From assembly GCF_014764505.1 (NCBI RefSeq), contig NZ_JACXWX010000001.1:806001-870000 (forward strand): 64,000 nt of DNA. Reading direction: 5' to 3'. The position numbers and the translations under genes were made by a program. The DNA comes from Phormidium tenue FACHB-886. GTDB taxonomy: Bacteria > Cyanobacteriota > Cyanobacteriia > Elainellales > Elainellaceae. Below are positions 35,711 through 45,582 of this stretch, one piece after another; the stretch's first letter is position 1; the number at the start of each line of letters is the position of its first letter. Below the pieces are notes generated by a model that made no database searches, was not told the DNA's origin, and saw nothing but the letters and a program-made list of their open reading frames with translations.

Positions 35711-36850
35711 TCAAGCTGCCTGCACATCGGGCAAACGAGATTGCACGAATCGATCTAGCCACTTTTCTAGATACGCCCGATTTGCCCGTCGCTGCTCTAT
35801 ATCTGTCGTCGTGGGCGGGTAAGGCATCAGCCCTAGAATGGCAGCTGTGGTCACGCAGAACATTGACTTTTGGAAGCTGATGCAAATTTTTACTCGCAGA
35901 TCGTCTTCGCCCCGCAAGCCTTGCATATAAATTTGGTGGAGATAATCGGGAATATAGTGCCGTAAGTCTTGCATCAGCAGAGTAGGCGGGATGCCCGCTC
36001 CACCGATCGGCAGCGGATCGGCAAACAGTGCCCCATAGCTAAAGTCTGCTTGCTCCTCAGGGATTTGCCCGGCTTGGGCATTATAGGACACCGTGCCGAA
36101 GAAGGGGAACGATCGAAAAAATACTGCTTCAACATAGGGCACAGCCGAATCCATCAAGAACGTCAGCCCTGCCGACTGCGGAATCAGCTCATAGGTTTTG
36201 TCTTTGATGGTCACTGCATAGGTGAGTGGATCGTTTGCTGCCGCCACTAACCCGTCTAGGACATGCTGCACCACCTGCTGGATTGTTTGGATCTCGCCAC
36301 GATCGTAGCGGTCGGACAGCTCCAGAAACATGCGGCTCATCACATTCCAAAATTGTCCCAGAACGCTGTAATACGCCATCATTCGCACCTGTTCTGGGAA
36401 AAATTCTGCAAAGCCACGATGCAACCCCTTCCCCAGCAGGCTGCCCCTAACTTTTGCTTGAATGGCTGCCTCAGCGCGCTGCCGAAATTCGTCGCTGTCC
36501 AAATAGGCATCCAGCTTCTCTGCCCCGTGCCAAAGCATCCCTTTCATGCAGTATTCGGCGAACTCGTAGTTGATCCGATCGTGCCACCAGTGTTTCAGCA
36601 GCTTGGCAAAGGTGACTTCCCCATTCATGTATTTAAAAAAGGGAAACATCACCAAAAATTGATGCTCGGCGATGAATTGCAAATTGCGCTGATAAGCATC
36701 TAGGACGATCCCGTAGCTTTTGAGGACACCCACCACTTCCACTACGTTCTCGGGCGAGTCGGGCAGCAGCGCCTCGCCTGCCTCCAGTCGGTAGATGAAG
36801 TCTGCTAGGGGATGGGAGGAGTAAGGGAGCGTGGGGATAGTTTGAGACAT
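35711..36850 (-). CDS. CO2 hydration protein (ChpX/ChpY, CupA/CupB family)
   Basis: A 379-residue protein of the family that partners with specialised NDH-1 complexes (NdhD3/F3 or D4/F4) to convert CO2 to bicarbonate at the thylakoid, a part of the cyanobacterial carbon-concentrating mechanism. Typical segments are 'HPLADFIYRLEAGEALLPDSPEN' (read in parts), 'FFKYMNGEVTFAKLLKHWWHDRINYEFAEYCMKG' (read in parts) and 'AEFFPEQVRMMAYYSVLGQFW'. No membrane helix is clear. ndhF/ndhD genes are not adjacent; that, plus the length, favours the constitutive low-affinity form (ChpX/CupB), whose gene is often unlinked. That choice is inference. Confidence 0.88.
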   Translation of the reverse strand: MSQTIPTLPYSSHPLADFIYRLEAGEALLPDSPENVVEVVGVLKSYGIVLDAYQRNLQFIAEHQFLVMFPFFKYMNGEVTFAKLLKHWWHDRINYEFAEYCMKGMLWHGAEKLDAYLDSDEFRQRAEAAIQAKVRGSLLGKGLHRGFAEFFPEQVRMMAYYSVLGQFWNVMSRMFLELSDRYDRGEIQTIQQVVQHVLDGLVAAANDPLTYAVTIKDKTYELIPQSAGLTFLMDSAVPYVEAVFFRSFPFFGTVSYNAQAGQIPEEQADFSYGALFADPLPIGGAGIPPTLLMQDLRHYIPDYLHQIYMQGLRGEDDLRVKICISFQKSMFCVTTAAILGLMPYPPTTTDIEQRRANRAYLEKWLDRFVQSRLPDVQAA

Positions 36851-36960
36851 TGTGCGAAATGGGGAACCGAGGGATGAAAAGTATGCCTTTAGTTAATAGT
36901 GTTCCTGGCGATACGAATTGAGTCAAGGGTTGGAGGATGTATTTGGCTTGCTGAAAGAAC

Positions 36961-38598
36961 TCAAACGATCGGCAGCAGCACCTGCGAAGCCTGTCCCTCT
37001 CCGCTGTTTAGCGTTACCGTGATGACCTGTGCCTCAATCAGCTTGCTCTCAGCAGGTGGCGCTCCTGTGCCTGAATTCATTGCATAAGCCGGGAAACAGG
37101 CAGCGCTGACGCTAAGCCGGATGGCGCTGCCTTTGAGAATGCAGATACAAGTGGGCTGGAGGGCGATCGAAATGGGTGAAACAGCAATATTGATGCGGCG
37201 ATAGCCCTGTGAGAAGTTGAAGACAGCACCGTTCGGCTTAACTTCAGAAAGAATCACGCAGAGATCAAAGCTGGGCGTATCGGCGGTGCAGTCTAGCTCA
37301 ACGATCGGCACGCCAGCCAGATGTAGATCGGCTTCCAGCGGTGCTGCAGTGTAGGTCAGCACATCCGAGCGACAATCGATCGCCGCTCGATCAAACGACC
37401 CTGCCGGAAATGCCCCATGCCCACCCAGTGCCGGAACCGGACGCCAAGGATCATGGATTAGCACATCTGCTGCAGCTGGATCTACTTCGTCGGCTGTTTT
37501 CAGCTTCCCCTGACGATTGTCCATTGCTGCTAATCCCGTACTGCTTAACCTGTATGCTTCTGAATTGCGGCTTGGAAATCGATCGAACGATCTCCATTGA
37601 TTCGTGCCCATTTCAAACAGGTACACAGGTGGTTCATCGGGTAATTTGGTCTCTTTACCCTTGAGGAAGTGATCAAACCAGCGAATTTGCAGAGAATCGA
37701 TCGGGCTATTTGCCGCTGCGCCATAGTCAACTGCGCCGACTCTCCGTCCCCAGGGGATGTGTGCCCAAGGACCCACAACCAAATGCTGCCGAGAGGTGCT
37801 GCGTTCTGCCATCTCCTCATACAGCCGCAGCGTGCCGCGCATGTAGGTATCGAACCAGCCGCCAATATGTAGCATTGGCAAGTCCACCGGCTGCATTTGG
37901 CTGCTGGGCGATCGCTGCCAGTACTCGTCTGGCTCTGGGTGGCTCAACCAATCGTGATAGAAGGAGTCGGGTGCAAGCTGCTTGAGGATGCCCGACTGCG
38001 GACAAACCGGATCGTGCAGCGGCGGATTGCGGGCTGCGCCGTAGAGCGTGTGATAAGCATCGCAATTGCCCTGTCGTCGGGCTGTTTCGGCTGCGAGCTG
38101 CATCGCCCAGCCGAGATTGAGCTGGTAGCAAAATGCGCCGCCTTCATAGGCCCAGTCCTGATACAGGTCATAGCCCACCATGCTGGGGCAGATCGTTTTA
38201 AGGGCGGGTGGTTGCGCGCTCGCTGCATATAGCTGCGTCATTCCCTGATAGGAAAAGCCATACATTCCCACCTGTCCGCTGCTCTGGGGCAGGGCTGCTG
38301 CCCAGCTTACGGTGTCAAAACCATCTGCAATTTCATGAGCAAACAGATCAAACTCGCCTTCAGAACTGCCGCGCCCCCGCACGTCTTGAATCACGACAAT
38401 GTAACCGTGCGCTGCATACCAAGTAGGATGCGCATAAACGACCGTGGAGGCGATCGCTCGTCCATAGGGCTGTCGCATCAGCAGCACCGGAAATTCGCCC
38501 TCGGCATCCGGATAATAAACATCGGCATCTAGACGAACGCGATCGCGGGTCAGCATCGAGAGAGTTTGCTTAGGGCGGACAAGCAACATAGGCAGCAT
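36961..38598 (-). CDS. CocE/NonD family alpha/beta hydrolase
   Basis: A 545-residue hydrolase of the X-Pro dipeptidyl-peptidase (S15)/cocaine esterase family. The nucleophile elbow reads 'GMYGFSYQGMTQLYAA' (Ser in GFSYQG). The acid is in 'HIGGWFDTYMRGTL' and the base in 'VVGPWAHIPWG', so the triad is complete. A C-terminal jelly-roll domain (about 360-540) follows, with 'DVLTYTAAPLEADLHLAGV'. There is no signal peptide. The natural substrate, an ester or amide, is unknown. The gene stands alone between the CO2 hydration gene and divergent menB. Confidence 0.9.
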   Translation of the reverse strand: MLPMLLVRPKQTLSMLTRDRVRLDADVYYPDAEGEFPVLLMRQPYGRAIASTVVYAHPTWYAAHGYIVVIQDVRGRGSSEGEFDLFAHEIADGFDTVSWAAALPQSSGQVGMYGFSYQGMTQLYAASAQPPALKTICPSMVGYDLYQDWAYEGGAFCYQLNLGWAMQLAAETARRQGNCDAYHTLYGAARNPPLHDPVCPQSGILKQLAPDSFYHDWLSHPEPDEYWQRSPSSQMQPVDLPMLHIGGWFDTYMRGTLRLYEEMAERSTSRQHLVVGPWAHIPWGRRVGAVDYGAAANSPIDSLQIRWFDHFLKGKETKLPDEPPVYLFEMGTNQWRSFDRFPSRNSEAYRLSSTGLAAMDNRQGKLKTADEVDPAAADVLIHDPWRPVPALGGHGAFPAGSFDRAAIDCRSDVLTYTAAPLEADLHLAGVPIVELDCTADTPSFDLCVILSEVKPNGAVFNFSQGYRRINIAVSPISIALQPTCICILKGSAIRLSVSAACFPAYAMNSGTGAPPAESKLIEAQVITVTLNSGEGQASQVLLPIV

Positions 38599-38834
38599 TT
38601 CTGAGAAGGCGTATTTTGATTACTGTAGAGCAAGTTTCTAACGAATCTGCACCAGAGAGGGACACAGGATTTTGATCCAGCCGATCAGGGGGTGAGATAA
38701 TGAGCAAGCCGATCGTTCCAGCGATTGCCTTCGATCGGCTCCCAAAGGACCAGGATCAACCTTTCGTTTAGCTATCTAGCGCCAAGCAAGAAACCTGGTT
38801 TCCCAGCAATTTCGCTCCTCTTTCATTCCTCATC

Positions 38835-39665
38835 ATGTCCTTCTGGCACGCTGTTAAAGACTACGAAGATATCCTGTATCACAAAGCAGACGGGATCGCC
38901 AAAATTACGATCAATCGCCCTCATAAGCGCAATGCTTTTCGTCCTAAAACCGTGGTCGAGCTGTATGACGCTTTTGCGAATGCGCGAGAAGATTCGCGGA
39001 TTGGCGTGGTACTGCTGACGGGAGCAGGTCCGCATACCGATGGTAAATATGCCTTTTGTGCGGGCGGCGATCAAAGCGTTCGAGGTCAGGGCGGCTATGT
39101 CGATGAGGCGGGAGTGCCCCGCTTGAATGTACTGGACTTGCAGCGGCTAATTCGCTCGATGCCCAAGGTTGTGATTGCGCTGGTGGCGGGCTATGCGATC
39201 GGCGGGGGGCATGTGCTGCATCTGCTGTGCGATCTGACCATTGCCGCTGACAATGCCATTTTTGGGCAAACCGGACCCAAAGTAGGCAGCTTTGACGGCG
39301 GCTTTGGCGCCAGCTACATGGCGCGCATCGTTGGGCAAAAAAAAGCGCGAGAAATTTGGTATCTTTGCCGCCAATATAGTGCAGAGCAGGCGCTAGAGAT
39401 GGGATTGGTGAACTGCGTAGTTCCAATTGAGCAACTGGAGGCAGAGGGTATCCAGTGGGCGCAAGAAATCTTGGAGAAAAGCCCGATCGCCATTCGCTGT
39501 CTCAAAGCTGCCTTCAATGCCGACTGTGATGGGCAGGCGGGGCTGCAAGAGCTGGCAGGCAACGCTACTTTGCTCTACTACATGACCGAAGAAGGTGCGG
39601 AAGGCAAGCAGGCGTTTTTGGAGAAGCGTAAACCAGATTTTCGCAGGTACCCTTGGTTGCCATGA
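38835..39665 (+). CDS. menB: 1,4-dihydroxy-2-naphthoyl-CoA synthase
   Basis: A 276-residue crotonase-fold enzyme forming the naphthoate ring in phylloquinone (vitamin K1) synthesis, the cofactor of photosystem I in cyanobacteria. Signatures are '[18 protein letters not shown]', '[18 protein letters not shown]', '[22 protein letters not shown]' (read in parts) and '[21 protein letters not shown]'. The bicarbonate-type active-site Gly ([12 protein letters not shown]) is typical of the plant/cyanobacterial type. The TGA stop overlaps the ATG of the next gene (ATGA). Other men genes are not in the window. Confidence 0.97.
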   Translation: MSFWHAVKDYEDILYHKADGIAKITINRPHKRNAFRPKTVVELYDAFANAREDSRIGVVLLTGAGPHTDGKYAFCAGGDQSVRGQGGYVDEAGVPRLNVLDLQRLIRSMPKVVIALVAGYAIGGGHVLHLLCDLTIAADNAIFGQTGPKVGSFDGGFGASYMARIVGQKKAREIWYLCRQYSAEQALEMGLVNCVVPIEQLEAEGIQWAQEILEKSPIAIRCLKAAFNADCDGQAGLQELAGNATLLYYMTEEGAEGKQAFLEKRKPDFRRYPWLP

Positions 39666-40291
39666 AGCTATCAACCGAACTCGTGCCGCTGCGGCGAATT
39701 AAAGCGTCAGCCTCCCGCTGGAATTTTGCACAAGCCGATCTAGAACGAGCAACCCAGTTGCTCTTGGAGGTAGAAAGCTGCATCAATCCGCTGGTTCTGC
39801 GGCGCGAAACTGGCAGTACTTTTGAGGTGATCGAGGGCAACTTCGAGTATTTTGCTGCTCTTGCCGCAAACCGCCTCAATCCACAGCTGTTTGACCGCGT
39901 CGAGGCCTATCTAGTTGAACCAACTCAGGAGAAAGCCATTCTCCAGCAGGTTCATTTATTTCGCCGTCCGTCTCCACGCAACGCGGAGCCAGATCGCCTG
40001 ATACAAGCAGAGGCAGGACAAACCCAAATCCCACCAAAATGGTCGATTGGTGGATATTCGGCAGACTTAGGCTGTAGCAGGCTGCTAGAAACCTTCAATG
40101 TTGCAGAGGTAGGTCAACTGCAGCAGCTTGTGAAGCGGGTGGGAATTGTTGGCAAGACGGCAGAGCGGGTAGTGGAGGCGATCACGATAGAACGGAGTGA
40201 GCGTCCGTTTCAGTCGTTGAAGGAAGTGGCTCAACGGATTAAGGGATTCTCGTTTGAGAAGGTGATCGATTTAATTGAATTAGACCAATAG
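39662..40291 (+). CDS. ParB-N-like and helix-hairpin-helix protein, overlapping menB
   Basis: A 209-residue protein. The N-terminal half ('[17 protein letters not shown]', '[29 protein letters not shown]', read in parts) resembles a ParB/sulfiredoxin-like domain. The C-terminal part (about 138-205, '[18 protein letters not shown]', '[15 protein letters not shown]', '[24 protein letters not shown]' in parts) has the look of a helix-hairpin-helix repeat, so nucleic-acid binding is plausible. The ATG overlaps the menB stop (ATGA), implying translational coupling. The TTG at 39653 would give an earlier start. Function is unknown. Confidence 0.65.
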   Translation: MKLSTELVPLRRIKASASRWNFAQADLERATQLLLEVESCINPLVLRRETGSTFEVIEGNFEYFAALAANRLNPQLFDRVEAYLVEPTQEKAILQQVHLFRRPSPRNAEPDRLIQAEAGQTQIPPKWSIGGYSADLGCSRLLETFNVAEVGQLQQLVKRVGIVGKTAERVVEAITIERSERPFQSLKEVAQRIKGFSFEKVIDLIELDQ

Positions 40292-40351
40292 GCGACAAAT
40301 AGCCAACAAAATTGATCGCCCGAAAGCCTCCACTGCTCAGCAGTTCAAGCC

Positions 40352-41458
40352 TCATCCTTCGGGATCTGAAAGCTTAAATACATCTGCAAAAACTGAGTTG
40401 GCTCCCACTAAACGATTGGCATCAGGCGCATCGTAAACTACCATCAGCGCGCTAGCCTGCCCAACACAGGGAAACAGCGTCATTCCTTCTGCCTTGTCGC
40501 CTGTAGCACTGTAGGGTAAATCAAACTCGATCGTTAGCTGGTCAGGGCTTTGACTGCACAGGCTATCGGTCGAACGTTCTAAAGCATCTTTAAAGCGGTA
40601 TAGCCGCAGCGTTCCTGCCAAATCCATAGTGGGTCCTGCCAAAATCAGCAGATCCTGGTTCTGTCGAACCATCTCACGGATGCCCAAGCCATCCAGATCG
40701 AGAAAGTGCTTGCGGTAAAGGGAGTTTTTCTTGCCAACTGGCTTAAGCGTTAAAACGCCTGGTTCTAGCTCTTCTAGCTCAATTTCCAGCACCACCGCCC
40801 AGCCGCGCAGCACCGGACCCCGCAATCCTAAAAAGAGTTTGCTGCCATATGCTGCCAAGCCTTCTATGTCGAAGCCATTTTCCTTGCTGGGCAGCCCCGA
40901 CTTTAAGATTTCACCTAGATGAGGGTCTTCCTTCAGTGCTTCTGTCAGTTCATTCCCTTCATCGGTCAGCTTTAGGAATGCTGCCGTTAGGGGTTCGTTC
41001 GACTTTGACGCACACGAGCGGTAGAGCTGCCCTTCTGCCACCGGAATGCGAGCGATTAAATAGCGGTTTGGCTCAGACTTAACTTTTGTCAGGCGCTCGA
41101 AGTCCTTTTCAGGGGTTTTGCCTTTCGGTTTCTTGCGCTTGCTGCTATGAGAGCCAGTCAACCACAGGTAAGGGCTGCTATAGTCCAATCCTTCAATGTC
41201 AATTTCTCCCGCCTCGTCGTGAATTGGCAGAAAATCGCGGATTGCGAACGAGGTCTGGTTAGCGAAAACTTGTGGCTCCCCTAGCGAGAGACGTTCGAGC
41301 GTGTTGAGCTCCTCTGAGCCGATTGAATTTTGCTCATCCGACCCAAGCCACAAACTGCCGTCTGGTGTCAAAGCGATCGCCGAGAGGTTAAGAGGCAGCT
41401 TGCTAGAGTCGCCATTGAAGTGAAGCAGCAAGCGGCTTAGGAGGAAGGCAGAATTCAT
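40352..41458 (-). CDS. DUF3616 family protein
   Basis: A 368-residue protein of the DUF3616 family, probably a beta-propeller: repeated strands such as 'LSAIALTPDGSLWLGSDEQ', 'DIEGLDYSSPYLWLTGSHS', 'DIEGLAAYGSKLFLGLRGPV' and 'KAEGMTLFPCVGQASALMVVYD' each look like a blade. There is no signal peptide. Biochemical role is unknown. Its ATG overlaps the stop of the upstream A-type carrier gene by 4 bp (ATGA), so the two are likely coupled. Confidence 0.85.
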   Translation of the reverse strand: MNSAFLLSRLLLHFNGDSSKLPLNLSAIALTPDGSLWLGSDEQNSIGSEELNTLERLSLGEPQVFANQTSFAIRDFLPIHDEAGEIDIEGLDYSSPYLWLTGSHSSKRKKPKGKTPEKDFERLTKVKSEPNRYLIARIPVAEGQLYRSCASKSNEPLTAAFLKLTDEGNELTEALKEDPHLGEILKSGLPSKENGFDIEGLAAYGSKLFLGLRGPVLRGWAVVLEIELEELEPGVLTLKPVGKKNSLYRKHFLDLDGLGIREMVRQNQDLLILAGPTMDLAGTLRLYRFKDALERSTDSLCSQSPDQLTIEFDLPYSATGDKAEGMTLFPCVGQASALMVVYDAPDANRLVGANSVFADVFKLSDPEG

Positions 41459-41838
41459 AGGTCAGTTGAAGGGGCGGTGGATGGGGTTTTGTGAGATTCT
41501 CCTCCAGGGTTGCTCACAGAAAACGAGTTACCGCAGCCACAGCTCGCTGCAGCATTAGGATTGTTGAAACGGAAGCCGCCTCCCATCAAATCTTCGGAAT
41601 AGTCCAGCGCTAACCCATCCAGGTATGCCCAGCTTTGAGCATCTACCACAATCGCAACACCGTCGCAGGTCAAGCTGCGATCGTTTGCTGTAGGCTGGTC
41701 GTCGATCGTCAGGATATAATGCCAGTCTGCACAGCCTCCTGCCGCGATTCCTAAGCGAAACCGTGCCTCTGGATTGGGGTGCTTGGCTCTAATCCGGTTC
41801 ACTTCTGCTACGGCTGCCGGACTCAGTTGAATTGCCAT
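41455..41838 (-). CDS. A-type iron-sulfur carrier protein (HesB/IscA/SufA family)
   Basis: A 127-residue protein with the three A-type carrier cysteines: one in 'IAAGGCADWHYIL' and two in 'AASCGCGNSFSV'. 'SWAYLDGLALDYSEDLMGGGFRFNNPNA' (read in parts) is also diagnostic. These proteins bind or transfer Fe-S clusters. The C-terminus has a short Ser/Thr/Pro tail beyond the usual end. It is not near suf or nif genes; it is coupled to a DUF3616 gene by a 4-bp overlap. Confidence 0.9.
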   Translation of the reverse strand: MAIQLSPAAVAEVNRIRAKHPNPEARFRLGIAAGGCADWHYILTIDDQPTANDRSLTCDGVAIVVDAQSWAYLDGLALDYSEDLMGGGFRFNNPNAAASCGCGNSFSVSNPGGESHKTPSTAPSTDL

Positions 41839-42024
41839 ATCCGATTTACAGAATTCAGCGATAAGTCATCTTATCGCTTTTTATCTCGCTTTCCGCATCA
41901 AGAGAATCTGCACTCAGAAAGCAGTGGGGCGCAAACTCTGCGCCCCGACTAGAAAATGAATTGTAGAACTTGTGTAAGCCCTAGAAATTGTCAGACTAGG
42001 AAAGTACGCTGTAAAAGCGCCAGT

Positions 42025-42435
42025 TTACGCCTTTGTTCGCGCATAGTCGTCCTGGAAGCGCACGATGTCATCCTCGCCCAGATATTCGCCGTTCTGAACT
42101 TCGATTAAAATCAGCGGAATGACACCAGGGTTCTCTAGGCGGTGAGTCGTGCAGGCAGGTACATAGGTAGACTGATTGCAGAACAGTAGCTTTTCCTCGT
42201 CATTGCAATGGACTCGCGCCGTTCCTGAGACTACGATCCAGTGTTCACTGCGGTGGTGATGCATCTGCAAGCTGAGCCGATGCCCCGGCTTCACCTCAAT
42301 CCGCTTGATTTTGTAGCCTTGTCCTTCCTCCAGCACAGTGAACGACCCCCAAGGGCGCAATTCGGTTGCTGCAACCCCTTGCAGGGCAGGGGTGGTCAAA
42401 GCCAGTGAGGCAGTTGCTTCTTTCGGTTGAGCCAC
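42025..42435 (-). CDS. Cupin of the mannose-6-phosphate isomerase type II family
   Basis: A 136-residue single-domain cupin. Motif 1 'RIEVKPGHRLSLQMHHHRSEHWIVV' (read in parts) and motif 2 'PACTTHRLENPG' are like the C-terminal isomerase domain of ManC (GDP-mannose pyrophosphorylase/PMI), including 'RPWGSFTVLEEGQGYKIKRI' at the start. It may isomerise mannose 6-phosphate or act as a sugar-phosphate cupin. I chose the GTG at 42433-42435, which has AAGGAG nine bases upstream; the frame otherwise opens at TTG 42456. Confidence 0.85.
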   Translation of the reverse strand: MAQPKEATASLALTTPALQGVAATELRPWGSFTVLEEGQGYKIKRIEVKPGHRLSLQMHHHRSEHWIVVSGTARVHCNDEEKLLFCNQSTYVPACTTHRLENPGVIPLILIEVQNGEYLGEDDIVRFQDDYARTKA

Positions 42436-42813
42436 AGTAATTTCTCCTTGGAACAATTGCAGAATTAAATCCGATCGACTAAATCAAGGTGCAACACTCA
42501 GGTCTAGATCGCTTAGCACTTCCGAGGTATAGAGGGCTTCCGAGGCGGGTTAAAATTTAAGCCAAAACGACTGGAGTTAGCACTCAGAGCCAGAACTCAG
42601 AAAACACGGCAGAACCAGGAGCATAGTAACCATAACAAAATCCTTTCTGGTCCGAAACCTTGACCCTGCTGATCTGCAAGATTTATACCGTCTCTTCATA
42701 AACGCTAGTTTTTTATGTAGCACTCGCCACTAAAGGACATAGGCGGCACTCTGGGCCGCCTACATTTGCTGATTGAGATTATTGAGAGCTATTTCATGGA
42801 GAACTGTGAGAAA
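42436..42813. other. Intergenic region with the terminator of the phosphodiester glycosidase gene
   Basis: A 378-bp region upstream of the cupin gene and downstream of the glycosidase. No ORF was recognised. It holds a hairpin at 42740-42762 and presumably the cupin promoter. Confidence 0.5.
42740..42762 (-). terminator. Terminator-like hairpin downstream of the glycosidase gene
   Basis: TAGGCGGC (42740-42747) is the perfect inverse of GCCGCCTA (42755-42762), with a 7-nt loop. It lies 52 bp past the stop of the minus-strand gene. The tail on the minus strand (TGTCCTTT) is only moderately T-rich. Confidence 0.55.
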
Positions 42814-44715
42814 TTACGAACCTGGCTGGAGAAATACGCCAATCCCGTTATGAACACGGGCAGCCGTACTAGCAGGGCGATCAAGTATTTGCCCGCCTAG
42901 ATAGAGGGTAGTGGAGCTGCCGCCATCCAGATTCAATGCGTTGACAAAACCCATTTGCTGAATGATTTTGGCAGCTTCTGCCAAAGTAGGACCTAGACCA
43001 TCCACTCGTTCGTGCAGCGTGACCAAGGCTAAGCTACCTGTAGCCGTGGAAGCAATTACGCTGCGCGGCGCAGATTGCTGAATGAAAGCATTGGAGAACT
43101 TTTCGGCCTGAGCATTGAGAACAATTTGACGATCGCGCAGCAGCAGAGGACCACCGCCCATAATTTCGGCAAACTGGTCAAAATCTCCGGGCTGTGTGGC
43201 AGCCTCTACTTGAATCGTTGCCCCAGTTGCTAAAGCTCTTGCTGCTTCTCGATCTGCCCGAACAACTAGCAGATAGCCATCAGCAGGAATGGGGACGGTC
43301 GTTTGTCCGGCACGGGTAGCAAGGCGCTGGCTCACGACTTGGCGATTGCGGACTATTACCAGGGTTTCATTGTCGAGGATTGTCTTATAGTTCGCCCCCC
43401 AGGCAGGCGTGTAGCGGCAAACCCCGGCCCCCACATAGCCACTGTTGAGCGATAGCACTGGCAAGTGCTGCCCATTGCCCAGGCTGATGGTTTCCTGGAG
43501 GCTGAGGTGTCCCACGCTGATTTCCCCCGTCTTTCTCCAGGCGATCGCCCCTCGATTGAGGATCGGACCTGAAACCCAGCGCTCATCGGTGCGAATTGCG
43601 CCTAGCGGAAGCTGCGTGTTGCGGTTAAAGAAGCCACCGTTAATAGCGGCTGCCGCCTGATGCCGCTGTGCCGTAGAAAGCAAAGGCGCAGTGCCAGCCA
43701 TCTCAGCCGAATTACTGACGATCGGCTTTAGCTCCACACCAGGTTGGGTGGAATCCACCTCCAGTGAAATCACCGGGAACTGGCTGCGCCCGAGGCTAAC
43801 CATCTGCTGCTGCCAGCGCAGCCCAGGCGCCCAGGCGATACTGCGCGTCACAAGTGAATCTGGACGAATATCAATCAGCAGCCGATTGGGGTTATTCAAC
43901 GACCAGACTCGCGGACGGATGTAAGTGGGGATCGAGACGCGAATAACAGTTCGATCGCCGCTCTGCTGCACTTTGGCTCCCTGCAGGCGATTGCCTTTGC
44001 GCGGCACAAAGCCCCGGAGCGTAGCAGGATCAATTTTGGCATCGATTGTGATTGTGGCTGCCCCCCGTTCCTCGGTGACTTGCCAAGGGGTGGGCTTGTC
44101 TAGATCAATCACAATTCGATCGCCCCAGCTTTGCCGTCCCTGTCGAATCTGGGTAATGGCGGCAGGAGGCGTTGAAATTTGTAGGGTCGATCGATTGGAC
44201 TGCACCTGCCAGCCAGAGCGCTGCGCCAGCTCAGTGATATCCAGGTAGCGGTATTGTCCGGTAAGCCAGGTTGATAGAGACAGCAGGTCGCGCTGGGGAT
44301 CAGAGAACCATTCCACAGGCTGTGCGGCTGGGTCATTGCTGTCTAGTAGCTCTACCCCAAAAGCTCGCATCAGCCCGGTGTCAGCAATGCCAATTTTCTG
44401 CTGGCGCTGGCTCCAGGGAGCATTGAGGGCACGTCCATTAAGAACAACCTGAGCGCCTTGCTGAGTAAGGGGTGCCGGAACAGAAGCCTGTGCCAAAGTT
44501 GGCACCCAGGCAGAGCTGAGAAAAGCGGGCTGGGTGAGCGCTGCCTCTGAAGGGCTAATGACAACGGACTTGGAAAAAATGAAGAAAATTGATAGGGCAA
44601 CAAGCGGAACAAGTAGAAAAATTCGGCGACCTGCTGAAGCGGTTGGAGCTAAATAAGTGCCTTGAAAGCGACGGGGACGCGGTCGTCGCCGTCTGCGCGT
44701 TCTGGTACTGACCAC
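42814..44715 (-). CDS. Phosphodiester glycosidase family (NAGPA/DUF2233) exoprotein with AMIN domain
   Basis: A 633-residue envelope protein. It starts with GTG and an Arg-rich cytoplasmic stretch ('STRTRRRRRPRPRRF'), then one membrane helix (about 29-50). A copper-amine-oxidase-N-like domain (about 85-180) and an AMIN-type domain (about 190-285, 'GDRIVIDLDKPTPWQV', 'NNPNRLLIDIRP') follow; AMIN domains locate proteins to peptidoglycan. The C-terminal NAGPA domain (about 350-630) carries 'AAAINGGFFNRNTQLPLGAI', 'GGGPLLLRD' and 'NALNLDGGSSTTLYLGG'. It probably cleaves a sugar-phosphodiester in the cell wall. The long upstream region is shared with glsF, which is divergent. Confidence 0.88.
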   Translation of the reverse strand: MVSTRTRRRRRPRPRRFQGTYLAPTASAGRRIFLLVPLVALSIFFIFSKSVVISPSEAALTQPAFLSSAWVPTLAQASVPAPLTQQGAQVVLNGRALNAPWSQRQQKIGIADTGLMRAFGVELLDSNDPAAQPVEWFSDPQRDLLSLSTWLTGQYRYLDITELAQRSGWQVQSNRSTLQISTPPAAITQIRQGRQSWGDRIVIDLDKPTPWQVTEERGAATITIDAKIDPATLRGFVPRKGNRLQGAKVQQSGDRTVIRVSIPTYIRPRVWSLNNPNRLLIDIRPDSLVTRSIAWAPGLRWQQQMVSLGRSQFPVISLEVDSTQPGVELKPIVSNSAEMAGTAPLLSTAQRHQAAAAINGGFFNRNTQLPLGAIRTDERWVSGPILNRGAIAWRKTGEISVGHLSLQETISLGNGQHLPVLSLNSGYVGAGVCRYTPAWGANYKTILDNETLVIVRNRQVVSQRLATRAGQTTVPIPADGYLLVVRADREAARALATGATIQVEAATQPGDFDQFAEIMGGGPLLLRDRQIVLNAQAEKFSNAFIQQSAPRSVIASTATGSLALVTLHERVDGLGPTLAEAAKIIQQMGFVNALNLDGGSSTTLYLGGQILDRPASTAARVHNGIGVFLQPGS

Positions 44716-44972
44716 AGTTTGTTGGGAGGGGATAGCGTGAGGAGAGTGAACTAGAAATAGAGCGTTTCTGGAGCTTTGATGTCTACTAAATATGAATTCT
44801 TGCTAGTGGCATCTCTCCAGAATTCCCTACCCAGCTTTGATTTACCGATACTTTTCACAAATCGTTAGCGAATTATCAACAATCTTAAGCTTTCTAATAT
44901 TTTGTGAAAGAAGCTGGGCAAGCGTTCCGGAACCTCCAGAACGTTATATTGGTGAGCTTTTATCAACAAAGC

Positions 44973-45001
44973 TTGACATGCCAGACGATTCTCGATAAAT
45001 A
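44973..45001 (+). promoter_or_regulatory. Consensus-like sigma-70 promoter upstream of glsF
   Basis: TTGACA (44973-44978), a 17-bp spacer, then TAAATA (44996-45001). The spacing is optimal and the -35 is perfect. If used, it would give glsF a leader of about 700 nt, or it may drive a small RNA. Confidence 0.45.
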
Positions 45002-45582
45002 GCCCAGTTGAGTGACGTTGAGCACTTCCTCAGAGGCAGAGTTTGGTCGCATAATAAAAGTAAGGAGAAACACCACGATTTCTCTCCTAGTCGATTTGAA
45101 TAACAGGGTCGGATTAGAAGCCAATAATCAGCATGAAGCCCTTCAAGTCAGTATTTGATACGTTTCGCAGTTGAGGTATTTTGCCGTCATAACGTTCTGG
45201 CTTAGCTGTTCAATGGTGTGATCGTTTTGGGTTCATCTAGGGCTTGTTCGCTCTTTTCCGCAGACAGCAGCGGTGAATTCAAAGTTAGAAGATGCAGCCT
45301 GAGGAATACTGAGTTAGGGATTGTCAAGGCGATATACTTTCTATAAGATTTTTACTCTGTCCCTTTAGTAGATTGCTCTAAAAAGTCTCTAAAGGTAATT
45401 TTCTGCGCCTGCAATCGAGGAGCCTGATAGCAGCGGGTGATGAAAGCAGCTCTGCAGGCGTTAGCGTTGCCGTGAGGATTTGTGGAGGTGCAATCCAAAG
45501 TGAACTTCAAGCGATGTAGTGACACTTCTAGACTTTGGCTTCGTAGCGGCTGAGTCGGATTTAGGCGGTCTTTGTGGCTATT

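Noticed and set aside
45368-45381. NtcA-like box GTAN8TAA upstream of glsF
   Set aside because: The second half-site is not TAC and the nearest -10-like sequence is only 14 bp downstream rather than about 22.
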